Position numbers and translations under genes: made by a program. Shown piece by piece: positions 1 through 11,414 of a DNA stretch of 64,000 nt. The notes under the pieces were generated by a model, which had not been told where the DNA came from, made no database searches, and worked only from the letters and a program-made list of their open reading frames with translations. Source of the DNA: Flammula alnicola (Eukaryota > Basidiomycota > Agaricomycetes > Agaricales > Strophariaceae); contig JADNRV010000147.1 of assembly GCA_015499995.1 (NCBI GenBank), positions 1-64,000 of the forward strand. The letters are read 5' to 3'. Within the stretch, counting starts at the first letter, position 1, and each line of letters opens with the position of its first letter.

Positions 1-122
1 CAATCGAGGTAGATAAAATTGTTCAGTGGAAATTTGGCGGAAATCAAACCGGAGACATTAAGTAGTAAGTACGTACAAAGGGTGCGCAGACGCTGGTGAC
101 GAAGCACGGACTAGCCGTGCGG

Positions 123-984
123 TTATGAAGTCATCGACATAGGGTTAACGGTGGACTCTTTTTCTATTCGCGTTTGCGCCTTCGCTCGTTTCTTCGCTCG
201 TGCTTTTGCCGTTCTCGATTGCTTACGTCGAACGGGAGGTTGATATCTGATGGTTTTGTGGGTAAACAATAGAACAATATAACATAAAAAAGCTTACGAA
301 GCGCCCTTCGAAAGTAGTTCAGGGAGTTCGACCGTTGATAGGGTCACGCGCATGAAAGGGGTTTGAGTTTGTCGCGGGCTAAATGAAGTGAAGTAGGTTG
401 GGACAGTGTGATGGCTAGACCTTACAATCGACGTACTGATTCTTGCCTCCGAGTGCTTGGAGAATGTCCTGCGATCTCGCCGCCTCTGCACTGTCTTGAA
501 TGACTTCTTGCCCGTCTCCGGCCGTGCGGTCGATGACAATTCCCAGTTCTTCCAGTGTTCCGAGTTCATTATACTGGTGCAGCCCAATCGTCCTACTTGA
601 ACGCTTTGTCTCCAAGTTCTTGATGTACTCTCGTTTAATGATCTCCACGACAGAAATGAGTCGTGGTACGACGCTTGTGACTATCGAAGCAGTTTGTTGC
701 GCGATTGACTGCTGGTCAGCCAGATGGCATGGGTGGACGTCAGGATCCACCAGGGCAGGCAATGTGTGAAGGGTCAAGATTCTATCCTCGTTTTCGTCCT
801 AATAATCAGATAGAAATGAATTCAGATATGTTTGTTGTCGGGAGAAACACAAGCAGCACACTTCAAAGAATTTGAGAGATAATGTGATCCAGGATTTCAT
901 CTTGCCTTGCTGTGTAATGCGGATATGCTTCTGCTTTGCTTCTGGAGCAAGGACATCGGGCGAGTTATCATTTTCTTGTTCCAT
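123..984 (-). CDS. Alba-domain protein, RNase P/MRP subunit-like
   Basis: Four exons on the minus strand (984-862, 798-437, 378-298, 246-123) join in frame to 229 aa, each intron being GT-AG. The signature is a basic Alba-type core: 'HIRITQQGKMKSWITL' at about residues 20-35, followed in exon 2 by 'LTLHTLPA' and 'LISVVEIIKREYIK', the usual Alba helix with the EIIKR motif. The C-terminus (exon 4) is Lys/Arg/Ala-rich, as expected for RNA binding. Alba-fold proteins of this type (Rpp20/Rpp25, yeast Pop6/Pop7) bind the RNA of nuclear RNase P and RNase MRP, so a role in tRNA and rRNA processing is likely. Assignment to one particular subunit is not possible from sequence alone. It is divergent from the Mis12 gene with 166 bp between start codons. 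Exon 3 ('TPFMRVTLSTVELPELL') fits the same family and supports the splice model. Confidence 0.72.
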
Positions 985-1150
985 TGTTGATGAAAGGGGG
1001 CAAAACGATGAACAAAGACTGGCTTGTGGCGTCGAGCCCCGTCGTTGAAGAATATATGGGTTGTTTGTATGTATTATCTCTAGAGTTTATTGGCCCCCGT
1101 AACCGTTGAAATTCTTCCTCTCCATCACGACCGACGACGGCCAAGATACC
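985..1150. promoter_or_regulatory. Shared divergent promoter
   Basis: This 166-bp interval separates the start codons of the Alba-type gene (minus) and the Mis12 gene (plus), so both promoters and both 5' leaders must lie here or overlap the neighbouring gene. No canonical TATA box is evident. This is inference from layout only. Confidence 0.45.
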
Positions 1151-2144
1151 ATGCCGCCAGCTTCAGAGAACCCGCCGCGGCCAGTAACCACCATCCAGAA
1201 TGCTCCGCCGCTATTGCTATGCGAAGCGTTAGGCTTTTCTCCTCAACTTCTGCTTGACGATATAATCAACATCGCCAACAACGCCGTGCAAGACGGTGTC
1301 AACGGAATGGAAGAATTTCTGAACAAATGGGCGGACGAGAGAGTAGCCCACGGAGAGTCTACGGACGCCAACATGGAGGCTACAACACACGAAGTGGAAC
1401 AGGGCCTTGTCGCGTTCCAAACGCTGCTCGAATACCACACGGATATCGCGTTCGATTTCTTCGAAGCGTGGTGTCTACGGAATATCTTCATGATCCCACA
1501 GGACTTGCCTGTCGTTCTGCCACACCAAGAAGGGTTGGATCTTACAGTGACCCCAGAACAAGAGCAAGAAGCTATGGATGAGGTCGAGGATCTGCGGAAG
1601 AGGCTTGATGGCGTACGTTCTTTTGTATTCTGCTTTTGGGTCACGCGTTTGACGCGTTTTATAGCAAAGGAAACTCAACAGATATCTTAAACGGGCTATT
1701 AAGACCAGCTCGCGCCAACTATCCCAAGCTGAAACGCGCCTATCCAATCTTTCCTCACTCTCCTCGCCAGATGGCTCTGCATTGGACATCCTACACGACC
1801 TACCGCCTAAATTTCTCGAAATGTATAAGACCATCTCATCTCTACCACCGTTGGACATATCTCCTTCTGTGGATCTTACAGAGCCCGGTAAACGACAATG
1901 GGAGACGAATAAGACTGGATATATGAACTGGGCACTAGGTCGACTACTCGTGAAAGGAGAGGTAGGAGAAGGCGTCGGGCATGGTGCAGTTGACAAGGTC
2001 GACCGAGCCGCAGCAGAAATCGGGACAGGAGAAGAGTTGAGGCGCGCCCTTGATGCTGTTGGAACGGTTAAGCGGGAGCTTGACGCTGTTGAAGCACGGC
2101 GGGGGTCGGAGGATCAAGAAGATGACAGCCGGATGGAGGAGTGA
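1151..2144 (+). CDS. mis12: Mis12/Mtw1 kinetochore protein
   Basis: Two exons (1151-1612 and 1665-2144; intron GTACGT...TAG, phase 0) give 313 aa. The N-terminal half carries the Mis12 signature: an early 'EALGFSPQLLLDDIINIANNAV' type helix (about residues 26-46), then 'FDFFEAWCLRNIFMIP', followed by a Glu-rich helix. Exon 2 is predicted coiled coil (heptad-like Leu/Ile/Arg, residues about 155-200) and ends in charged helices. Mis12 is the core of the MIND complex, which joins the inner kinetochore (CENP-C, CENP-T) to Ndc80 at the centromere in the nucleus. The start chosen is the ATG opening 'MPPASENPP'; upstream in-frame sequence lacks another ATG. The length is usual for fungal Mis12. No defects are seen. 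Confidence 0.85.
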
Positions 2145-3620
2145 ACATTTGGACTTGTATTTGTAAAGTGGGTCATACGTCTCATTTTTTTTCCGGCATA
2201 AGCTTACGCCATTCTAGATTGCCTATATTTATTACAGTTATTTTTTGTTTTGTGGGACACAATGGAATGTATTTTTATTTCCGTCGCCATTTGACCATCT
2301 CAAGGCATGTCAAGTATTTGGTGCGAATGTCGTATACATGTGCCAGCGTCATAGCAAGGAAGGCCGATGGAGGAGACGTGGATATGTGTTTCCGACTTCG
2401 CTCGTTTGTTTCACGGAGAACGCTGATGAGATATCCAAAATCACAGGAAATCGGTGTGAAGACAGCCCACCTTCACGAAATGGACCTTACTCCCACTCCT
2501 CAAGCCTAGATCGTTGTAGTCCTAGCAAAATCCACAGGAGATTTGTATAGCCCTATAGGCAATACACGCGTCGCAAAGATCAGTCGTATCTGTGTGTTCG
2601 TGATGGACAGCCCATGATGCATGATGCCTTATGATGGCTTCTGGCGACATACCGAATTGAATTCTGACAAGACGTGTGCGCTGCGAAGCAAGTGTCACGT
2701 TGCTTTCGTAGTTATGTTCAAGAAAGGAACATCGTTGGATTCAGCATGGTCGTGGCCATTGGTCACCATGAAGTGGCAAGCCCGTGAAGCAAGGGCCATC
2801 GTCCAAGCTTCATGCTCGGCGTTGTGGTTTACCTTCATCTCTATTCTAGGTCTCAATTATTAAACTGCTCATCCCACGTGCGACTTTTACCATTGCCTCC
2901 CACCCCATATGACCGGACAGTCTTCACACCTCCGTTTTTCGTTCGGCAATAAATCGCGGGATTTGGCTTGCCCATTGGGACCTTGATGCATCTGTGTTCT
3001 ATCTTTGCAACAACGCGTGACGAACAAGAAATACACACAATATGTCCTCATCGTCAGTTGTCGGTCCGTAGGTCAATACTGACCTCTCCAAAGAAGAATG
3101 CAATAAATGTTGGACGGTAACTTCAGATCTATATCGTAGGTGTCACGAGTGGCTAGTCAATTGTGGGTCTTTTCGGGATTGTTATCACAATGTGAATCCA
3201 TGTCATCGGTTGGAACTATTATGTAGCGAAACGACGACATGGACAGACATAGACACCATCATTTTGTAAAAAGCAAGCGTCTCTTCTGCTAGTTTGCGCC
3301 TCCGTGATCACGGTGTCGAGCAAAAACGTATGCACATCTCCGTGAGCGATCCATAGTTTAAAAGGTGAACACGCGCCAGCTCTGCCTCGGAAAATTGCAG
3401 TTAACCGACGTCGTTCAATACATACGTACCTCCTTTTATAATGATCGTTGGAGAAGGATCCTGAAGATCATTCAGCTGCCTTCAGTTCTTACCATTTTGG
3501 CGCCGTCAAGAGAATGTTCATGTGAGCGGTGAACCTGAAGATCTTTCCGATACAAAACTACATACAATCATAGCGATTACTATTTTGTTGTCCAAAGGCG
3601 GGTATTTTCACGAGTCGTTA
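2145..3620. other. Intergenic, no gene recognised
   Basis: Short open frames of 80-122 codons occur here but none has a recognisable motif, a consistent splice partner or codon use like the neighbours. Homopolymer-rich AT stretches around 2190-2290 look like the 3' flank of the Mis12 gene. Nothing else can be supported. Confidence 0.5.
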
Positions 3621-4431
3621 TCACACAGGAGCCACACCTACGATCTCTCTGTCTTTCTCTCCCACACTGCTATTCGAACCCGGGATAGATGGCGGTGGTT
3701 GAGGTTTAGCAGGAGGACTAGGCTTCAACCAAAAGAGCGGATAACGACGCTGGATATTATTGGTGATGAGGGCGACCGCGAGAGCCAACGTGGATGTCAG
3801 CAGAACCACTGGCAAATAATACCATCCTATATCCCTAATATCTGAATTGACAGCAGCAGGAGCGCCGTCGCACCTACAAACACGAGAAGACGTCATGTTG
3901 AGCCCATTACCCGTCTCCGTGAACTTGTGACTTGCCTGCTGGTGGATGCGTGGTGCCCGTGATCTGCATGACGACTATGACGTTGCGCATGACAGCGAAC
4001 CCGCTAGCCAGAGCAAGCTCTGGAATCCTCTTCCGTCGGGAGTAGGTGAAATAGCTTTGTGATACAGACTCCAGTAAGGGCGCCGAGAAAGTGGCCGCCG
4101 AAGAGTGCCCGAGGTGTGCTAGGGGCGCATCTATCGCACCATATATGAGAACCGCGGTAGCTCCCTAAAATCCTGAATTGTGAACATATTACGACATCAC
4201 GATGAAAGTCGATATAACGTACATAACTGGCCACAATTGAAGGGACGCCTCGCTCGATGAAATAGTGTGCTTGCCCGAAAACAGCTTGGATGAGCGAGAT
4301 CCCGCAAAAGGCGCCAATGAAAGACCAAAGGTAGATGATATAGTCAGGGGCTTTGGAATGGGTCCAGCGCGATATCCTAACCAACGACTAAGCACTGGTG
4401 GAAGTCGTGAGAGTCGATTTGGCGACGACAT
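3621..4431 (-). pseudogene. Decayed HPP-family membrane protein
   Basis: Minus-strand sequence closely parallels the intact HPP gene at 26360-27193: the same start 'MSSPNRLSRLPPVLSRWLGYR', then 'YLWSFIGAFCGISLIQAVFGQAHYF', 'GGHFLGALTGVCITKLFHLL', the diagnostic 'THPPAG' and 'GWYYLPVVLLTSTLALAVALI'. These segments lie in different frames. At least five single- or double-base indels separate them: near 4355 (before 'YIIYLWSF'), near 4115 (in the Q-P-R that follows 'APLA'), near 4025 (the 'EEFQ' equivalent), near 3985 (before 'VVMQITG') and near 3865 (after 'GATAL'). The intron positions are still visible. HPP proteins are four-helix integral membrane proteins; plant and cyanobacterial members transport nitrite. 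Multiple independent frameshifts make an assembly error unlikely, so I call it a pseudogene. Confidence 0.8.
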
Positions 4432-7402
4432 TTTGGCTTTGGTTGAGATAGACAGCTAGCACAGCGAGAAGGGAAACGAGCAAAGGGTCAGTCAAGTTTG
4501 CAAAGCATTTAGTTTTATGAGCATACCTGTCTCGTCCTGCTCCTAAATCCGCCAGTTCTTGTATTCGTTGAGAGATGAAAGTTCCGAGGTAAGAGGAATC
4601 CACGAGAATCCTCACTCGGTCCTCGGGCTACGTATCATGAGGGATGGCCGTTGCCGGGCCGGCGAAAAATGGCACGTGAGGGATAATATCCTGATCAGGC
4701 ATTCTAATTCTAAGCCCGGACCGATGAACATGCGACGGGGTCAACCGTTTGAAAGAACGTACTACTCCAGCATGCTGATTCCATGTAAATATTCTTCTCA
4801 CTTTTCATTCTTTTTCTGCAAAAAAAAGCTTGAAAAAAAAGTTTGAAGAAAGATGCATCGATTTCCATCCAGTTTCGCCACAACCTCAGACATTAGGCTC
4901 CGATTGTCCGAGTCAGTAATATGCATGTCATTACTTGAGTCTCGCATCAAGCTCCGAGCCGGCGCAGTCTTGTAAAATGTGTTGCTCGGCTCCCTCTGCG
5001 TGCTCAGTTGCATCTTATTTGCGGTAAAAAGAGTAGAAGCATCGGACCGTGGAATGAAGCTGCGCCGCAACTATAGGAATGTTGTATATATGGCCTTGCG
5101 GATTAACAAAACGGACGAGGCTCAGCATTCGAATTTTGCTATGTCATGTGCTTATAAAAATGTTGCTTGGCGAAGATGTTGCTAACCTCAAACCGATTTA
5201 AGGCCTAGGCGCATTGAGAGTAAGGGATCGATATGTTTCCTCAGAACTACAATATCGCATTGGTTGTGTTGGTCCAAGCGTGCCCAATGATTAGAGACAA
5301 GGCTAACGAGATGTGCCACTGAGTAAAAACTTACCAACAAATAATTCTTTTATTCTCCTGATTCGCAAACGAAGTTGGTCAAGCAGGAATAATTTTTTAC
5401 CACATGTAAAACTTCGCTAGAGACGCAGTGATTAATACCACCTCGTAAAATTGTATTGAGGGAGAGTATTGAAGGAGAGTAAAGAATCTTTATGCGCTGT
5501 CATTTGGTATCTTCAGAGACAGCGAGGGAGAACTTGCTTCCCACTGCGCTTTAGGGAAAGTCCGCGAGGTCGGCGATCTCACCAGACTCGAGCTCAATCA
5601 TGGACGTCGGCGTTGAGTGAGGGTCAGTGTCAATGCATACGATGTAATCTATGCGGTTCTGTCAAACCTTCCTTGATCCATCGCATCTGCCAAATATTTC
5701 CGTTGCCGAGCGTGAAGTTTTTAAGTGGGAAAAATCCCCGAAAATCCACTCAAATGAATATTATTATGATGGAGTATCTAGACGATCATGTGCTCAGTTC
5801 CCTAAGAAGGCGCCGCCTTCTCTGCTAAATTTTAACATCTAGATATTATCCATTGCAGTAAACCATGCAAGAAGCATGTGCTTGCAACTCTGCGCGTCGG
5901 GATATAAAAATCATAAATAAATCATCAATAAGTACTTCTCATTGAGTCCGACACCGTAAATTTCTATAGTATTATTAGCATGACCGTTGCCGTACTGTGT
6001 GTGTGCCGTAACTATTTGCTTAGTGACTAAGCGCTTGACTGAAGTGGCGAACCGATAAAACGCAAGTACATCCATTAATGCCTTACGAAAACAAGATTGG
6101 GAATCGCGATGCAAATAGAAATTGTATTCGGAGACAGCCTAGTCATAGGCTATATACTCGGAACTCAACTGGTAAGTATACAAGTCCAAAGGACCCTTTA
6201 CGGTAATGAATAAGGGCCCTGACGCCACACAGCCATCACAGCTTGCAACCCTTTTCGTCAATGCCTCCAATCATTTTGAACTCACATATTTACCTCAGAT
6301 TGAATTTAGCGTTCACGGAACTTCTTGAACCCGCAACGAATTAACATGTATAACGTGTCTATGCAGTTGTTGCATTTATCTTACCTCGTACCACTCAACA
6401 AAGTATTGTATATCCCAATTCAATCGACAATACCCGACATCCTTACGCATGGAAAAATCGATCGATGAGGATCGACGCTACATAAATTGACAAGACCGCC
6501 GCTGCGGCGGATCATGGCATCGCTAACCTTGCCGAGCTGTAGTCGGCCTGATTTGACAAAACAAAGTTGCCCATCGTGTGTCGGAGGCCACGTGGAGAGA
6601 ACATTTGGATATCCTTTAGTGCTGCAACACACGCACTCCTACGACGTGAAGTGTGAAGTTTGATATGACTTATGACAGTCATACACAGGGGAATTCTAGC
6701 TATTGATTGTGAGTTGCAGCGACATCATCACTCGCATCCGTATACCCTCCTCCCAAGCCTTGGTGCAAGGATGAAATTGCGCTCGTCCACAATTGAATCA
6801 TAATGAAAGGAAAGAGTATCGGAAAGCGCGCGCCGAGCGACATTTAAAACGACATCAACGGTGAATAGACTTATGCATTTAGATCGGGCTTGTTAGCGCA
6901 TGTGATGACTTCTGTCTTATGGAATTAACCCGCATGTTTTCATCTTAACCGCATGCGCACTTCTCCTGACGCGCTACGGTGACAGTGTTTGCGTGCTACC
7001 GCCCAACCCCTAGTACTCCGGTCTCGTGTCGACCTAGCCACTACAACGTTCGAATTGCTTCCAGGATGCTCCGAAAGACCCCATATCGATACGCGTGACG
7101 TTCGCAGCTACACTGTTATATTTTCGGAAGTTTCACGCTTGTCAGATTTGAAGCTGTTCGCAATACGACGCGCTGATTGATACTGAATGTGTTTGATGAT
7201 GACATCAAGTCAATGAGGTAGTTTTTTTGTTTGCCAAAGGGAGCCATATCATGACCACTAACCCCAAAAATTCGGCCACCCATGCGCTAAATTCAGCGAC
7301 ATATTTGAAGTCCTTTTGGTGTGAGGATTTCGATAAATAGTCGGTATTCGCGAATTCGGATCATTCACCGCCTCTCCTCCCGCAAGGCTTAGTCTCTACA
7401 AC
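4432..7402. other. Long intergenic region, no gene recognised
   Basis: Nearly 3 kb with only short, motif-free open frames (60-120 codons) on both strands. I see no repeats with clear ends, no tRNA and no splice-consistent coding chain. The last few hundred bases are the upstream region of the P450 gene at 7403. Confidence 0.5.
7332..7339 (+). promoter_or_regulatory. Possible TATA-like element of P450 gene
   Basis: GATAAATA lies about 64 bp upstream of the P450 start codon at 7403, a normal distance for a fungal TATA element plus short leader. This is a weak match and is not conserved by comparison here. Confidence 0.3.
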
Positions 7403-9416
7403 ATGGAAGCCAAGAAGTCAACTGCTTTCGACCAGGGTGTCGTGCTGCTTGCCTGGACCTCGGTGTTATCTGCAGTTATTTACCTCATCTCAAGACTACT
7501 ATATCACAGACCTCTCTCTGATGGGAAAGGCAACAATATCCCCCATGGTCCCGTTGGCCTTCCTATTGTCGGTGCGTATCAGATATCGTCCGAATAGAAA
7601 GACTTTCCAATGATTATCATTTATTGGCAGGATCCTTTCCATTCCTTACAAAATATCCGGAGATTACACTCGACCATTGGGCGAAGAAGTTTGGCTCCCT
7701 ATACTCGCTATGGCTCGGAAACCAACTTTTCGTTATCATTTCCGATCCACATGTCGTGAAAGATCTGATGGTCACCAACGGGGCAGTGTTCTCATCGCGG
7801 AAGGAGATGTACCTTAAGTCCCAAATTATATTTGCAGGGCGCGGCATCACGGCGACGCCTTATAACGATAGATGGTGAGTCCGAGGTTCAGTCCGAGGTC
7901 TGTTCTAAATATATTGCTCCTAGGAGGAAACATCGTCGCTTAGCGACGATATGGCTTAACAAACCTGCGGTAGAAGACTATACCTCTGTCCTCGATTATG
8001 AAGCCACCGTTCTTGTTCAAGAGCTTTATCGTCATGGAAAGGGCGGCTTGCTTCCAATTAACCCGCAACCACATGCGGGCCGGTGCTCTCTCAACAACAT
8101 GCTAACCATTACATTCGGTACGCGAACCGAGAGCATTCAACACCCTCTTGTTGGCCGAGCGCTTCGGCTGTCGCGGGACTTCATGTAAGTCCTATTTTTG
8201 AATTCTCATGACGCCTGGACCGACCGACAAATGATAATAGGAATTGCACCGGACCAGTTTCTAACCTAATGGATTTTGTACCCATCCTTCAAAAGCTTCC
8301 CCACTACATGAAGGCACGGGGGAAGAAGTTGCACGCTGATCTGGTCAGCACGTATGGTGGAATGATTATCGAGATTGATGAGCGCATGAAGCGGGGAGAA
8401 AATGTCCCTGATTGTCTCGTCAAGACCCTTCTTCAATCACGAGAAGAAGAAGAGCTTGATCACCTGGACATGTCGATACTATGCGCGGCGTTCATGATTG
8501 GGGGTGTTGAAACGGTGAGGAGAACTGCAAGCAATAATACGGCTTTTTATGCTGACTAAATTTTCGGTAGACTGCATCGATTATGCAATGGTTCTCTGCA
8601 CTAATTCCAGCATATCCCGAGATTCAAGCAAAGGCGCATGAGGAGCTCGACCGAATCGTCGGCCGAGACCGCCTTCCAACAATTGACGATGAGAAAAACT
8701 TGCCATATATCCACGCGATAATCAAAGTGAGTGGCCTACATATTTTTACCCAGATCGACAAATTTAAATGACACAAATGATAGGAAGTTGAGCGTTGCCA
8801 CAACCCATTCTGGCTTGGAACACCCCACGTCAATTCTCAGGATTTTACTTACCGCGGACATTTTATTCCTAAAGACACGGTCCTCGTTCTGAATACTGTA
8901 AGTGACCGCGGCGATCATCCCAATAGAACGTTGAGCTGACTGATGCTAGTACACCATGCATCACGACCCACAAAGGCATCCTGACCCTCACAAGTTTAAC
9001 GTAAGTTACCACTCTGAGAATCGTGACAGGGTTTCTGTGATTTGACGAGTTGCATGAAAATAGCCGGACCGATATATTGACGATCCCACACTGTCGTCCG
9101 AGTCGGCTAATTTGGCAAACCCTATGGAACGGGATCACTGGATGTTTGGTGCTGGGTAAGATCATACCTGCAGCGGTCTTCATCTAGCTGATTTCTTGTG
9201 TTAAGTCGTCGTATCTGCCCAGGAATGTGGGTTGCTGAACGCGAAGTGTTCCTCGTTATCTCGCGCATGCTGTGGTCCTTTAAGATGGAAGAAATACCTG
9301 GGGAGCCAATAGACTTGAAAGAATACGACGGATTGTCTGGGCGATCGCCAGTTCCCTTCCGTATCAGGATGGTCCCTCGTCACGACAATGTGGAGAAAGT
9401 ACTCGGAATCCTTTGA
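7403..9416 (+). CDS. Cytochrome P450 monooxygenase (1)
   Basis: Nine exons (7403-7571, 7631-7874, 7924-8184, 8241-8514, 8571-8726, 8784-8897, 8950-9000, 9064-9155, 9206-9416), all GT-AG and all in frame, give 523 aa. There is an N-terminal membrane anchor (residues about 12-32), then a proline-rich hinge 'PHGPVGLPIVG'. The I-helix is 'GGVETT' (312-317, Glu in place of the common Asp), ExxR is 'EVER' (369-372) and the haem loop is 'FGAGRRICPG' (451-460, axial Cys458). All catalytic landmarks are therefore present and the length is typical of microsomal class II P450s acting with NADPH-P450 reductase at the ER. The overall texture recalls phenylacetate-hydroxylase-like fungal P450s, but substrate and CYP family are not assignable by eye. 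It is convergent with the SDR gene, with 361 bp between stop codons. Confidence 0.92.
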
Positions 9417-9777
9417 AAGATAGCTTGTAGGAAGCCATGATTTATGCAACTATCCTTTCTTTAAAGTGTTATTATGCATACCGTCTAATGTCTAGTGGAA
9501 TTTCCTTAATAAATCTGTTCGTGGTCGGCCAGTTTTTAGCGTAATCCTTCCTCTTATCAGTGATCATTGGGAGAGTTACAAAGTGCAATGGCTGGTGAGT
9601 TTTGCTGGCATACTGTAAATCATTGGCATCGGTGGGATGAATATGGCCTCGATACATCCATATTTACAGCGGGATTTATACTTATTGAACATGGGGGTTG
9701 ATAGGGAGACAAGACGCATATCGTACACCTCGACGAGATATTCAACAAAAGTAGAACACGAAGCCGCTTGACATTCC
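9417..9777. other. Convergent intergenic spacer
   Basis: AT-rich spacer between the 3' ends of the P450 (plus) and SDR (minus) genes. It should hold both terminators and poly(A) sites; no other feature is seen. Confidence 0.5.
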
Positions 9778-11414
9778 TCAGAACGAAGATGGGTGCCTGA
9801 GCAACGTCTGCCATCATATAGAATCAGCGAAAATTTAGTCGGGGTTGTCAGAATCAATACCGATCATTGAGAAGGCGATGAACTTACCCCGCCGTCAATC
9901 AATACTGTCTCTCCATTGACAAACCAGTTGGCGACCAAAAACAGGGCAAGGCTACCCATGTCGTGCCTTGTCCCACCTGCGTGGCTGGCGGGTACCTCGA
10001 AGTTTAGCTCAAGGTCCGGAGGGATGCTGGATACACCGAGTTCGTTAGTGGTGCCTCCAGCCAGCTGTTTCAGGTAGGATGAACGGAAATATCAAAGGTC
10101 AGTACTAAGGCTCACACACTGACAAAATTAGAGCAACGGTGACTTCACCTCAGTAGCAAAGAAGCCTGCCGAACAAGATGGTCAGATGATTGGCAAACAT
10201 CAGGAGTGACGTATTTCTGACCTGGGGCTATTGCGTTCACTCTAATGCCGAGTGGCAGGAGCTCGTGAGCCAGAGATGCGGTTGCGTGCCCTAAAGCGCT
10301 CTTGGAGAAGAGATACGGGAAAGAAAAGTTGCTCGTTGCAGCATCCTGAAATTAAAAAAAAAAGTTAGTTAGTATATCAGCAACGCTGATGGACATAAAT
10401 TTCGGACCTTGGTCCAACCATTCATGCTGCTCGTCATGATCACTTGTGGAGCGAAGCGTTGCCCACCAGGACTCCATTTCCATTTCTCAAGCAAAGGGAG
10501 AAAAGCGACAGTGAACCAATACGGACCAACTGCGTTTGTGTTATATACATCGGTAAATGTCTCTTCGGGTATATCATCAGAGAGGGCCTTGACAAATGCG
10601 GCCGCTGTTGGAGGATTGGAGGAAGAGAGAGATGCACGGGAAAATGTTCCTATGAGGATGCCAGCGTTGTTGAATAGTACTGTAATACCATTCGGTTCAC
10701 GTTCGCCGATGAGAGCGGCGATACGTGCTGCTTCGGACTAGAGTACTGTACCAATTAAATCAATTCGTCAGTAGGTGTGACCTGTGACCCACCTGACGAA
10801 ATTTTGAATTCGTCAAATTACTATATTTAGGTATTTTTGATGGATTTGTAAGCTTTTTGATGCCCGGAACGACTGTTCCGGGCGGATTTTTGGGATTTTT
10901 GCTGTGACCTCTGTGACCTTTCGTCAAATCGGGTAGGCCTGTGACCTGTGACCGCCGAATTGATTTAATTGCTACAGTAGGCGCACGGTGATCAGTACAG
11001 ATTGGAAGCGACAATACCAAGAACCGACTGACTTTGAGGCGCACATCACCTTGTATACCGTACATCCTTCCCATCCCCGGAGCTGCCCCTTCATTGTATT
11101 TCTCTGTCATTCTTTGATAAAGTAGTAAGTCTCTCTGTCGGACGTAAGGCGGCATGCATAGTACGCACTTATCCAACGCGGCCTGGTTCTGACCAATAAC
11201 GTATACTTTTGCGCCGTTGGCCATGAGAGTGGAGCTAATCATCAGTCCAATTCCCTACAATAAACGAGACGAGACATTGATCAGCGTAATCTGTCCATCA
11301 TAGTGGAATAGGAATGCAAACCGAGCGGCCTCCAGTGACAATAGCGACAACGCTTTGAAGATTGAACATATTCTGAGCCGTGAGGCCCACAAGAACCTCG
11401 TTCGCGTTTGCCAT
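9778..11414 (-). CDS. Short-chain dehydrogenase/reductase
   Basis: Eight exons on the minus strand (11414-11322, 11254-11169, 11111-11033, 10737-10408, 10345-10222, 10165-10149, 10064-9888, 9807-9778) join in frame to 311 aa. Classical SDR features are present: cofactor motif TGxxxGIG as 'TGGRSGIG' (27-34), 'NNAG' (109-112), catalytic Ser in 'MTSSMNG' (189/190), and YxxxK as 'YLFSK' (Tyr207, Lys211), followed by 'PGFFATE'. The protein ends 'LIDGGTLLRHPSSF'. It should be a soluble NAD(P)(H)-dependent oxidoreductase; the substrate is unknown. Exon 6 is only 17 nt. Intron 3 (11032-10738, 295 nt) is enlarged because it contains a 232-bp TA-flanked MITE ending eight bases before the acceptor. With P450s on both sides it may belong to a small oxidative pathway, which is inference only. 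Confidence 0.88.
10744..10979. mobile_element. 232-bp TA-flanked MITE, copy 1
   Basis: The element proper is 10746-10977 and is flanked by TA on both sides. Its ends are 22-bp inverted repeats (10746-10767 against 10956-10977) beginning CTGTA[C/G]CAATTAAATC, with one mismatch. Inside lie repeated TGTGACC motifs near both ends and a perfect hairpin, CCCGGAAC-GACT-GTTCCGGG, in the middle. A second copy of identical length at 25889-26120 differs at only two positions seen by eye. TA duplication and short TIRs suggest a Tc1/mariner-type non-autonomous element. This copy lies within intron 3 of the SDR gene. Confidence 0.88.
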
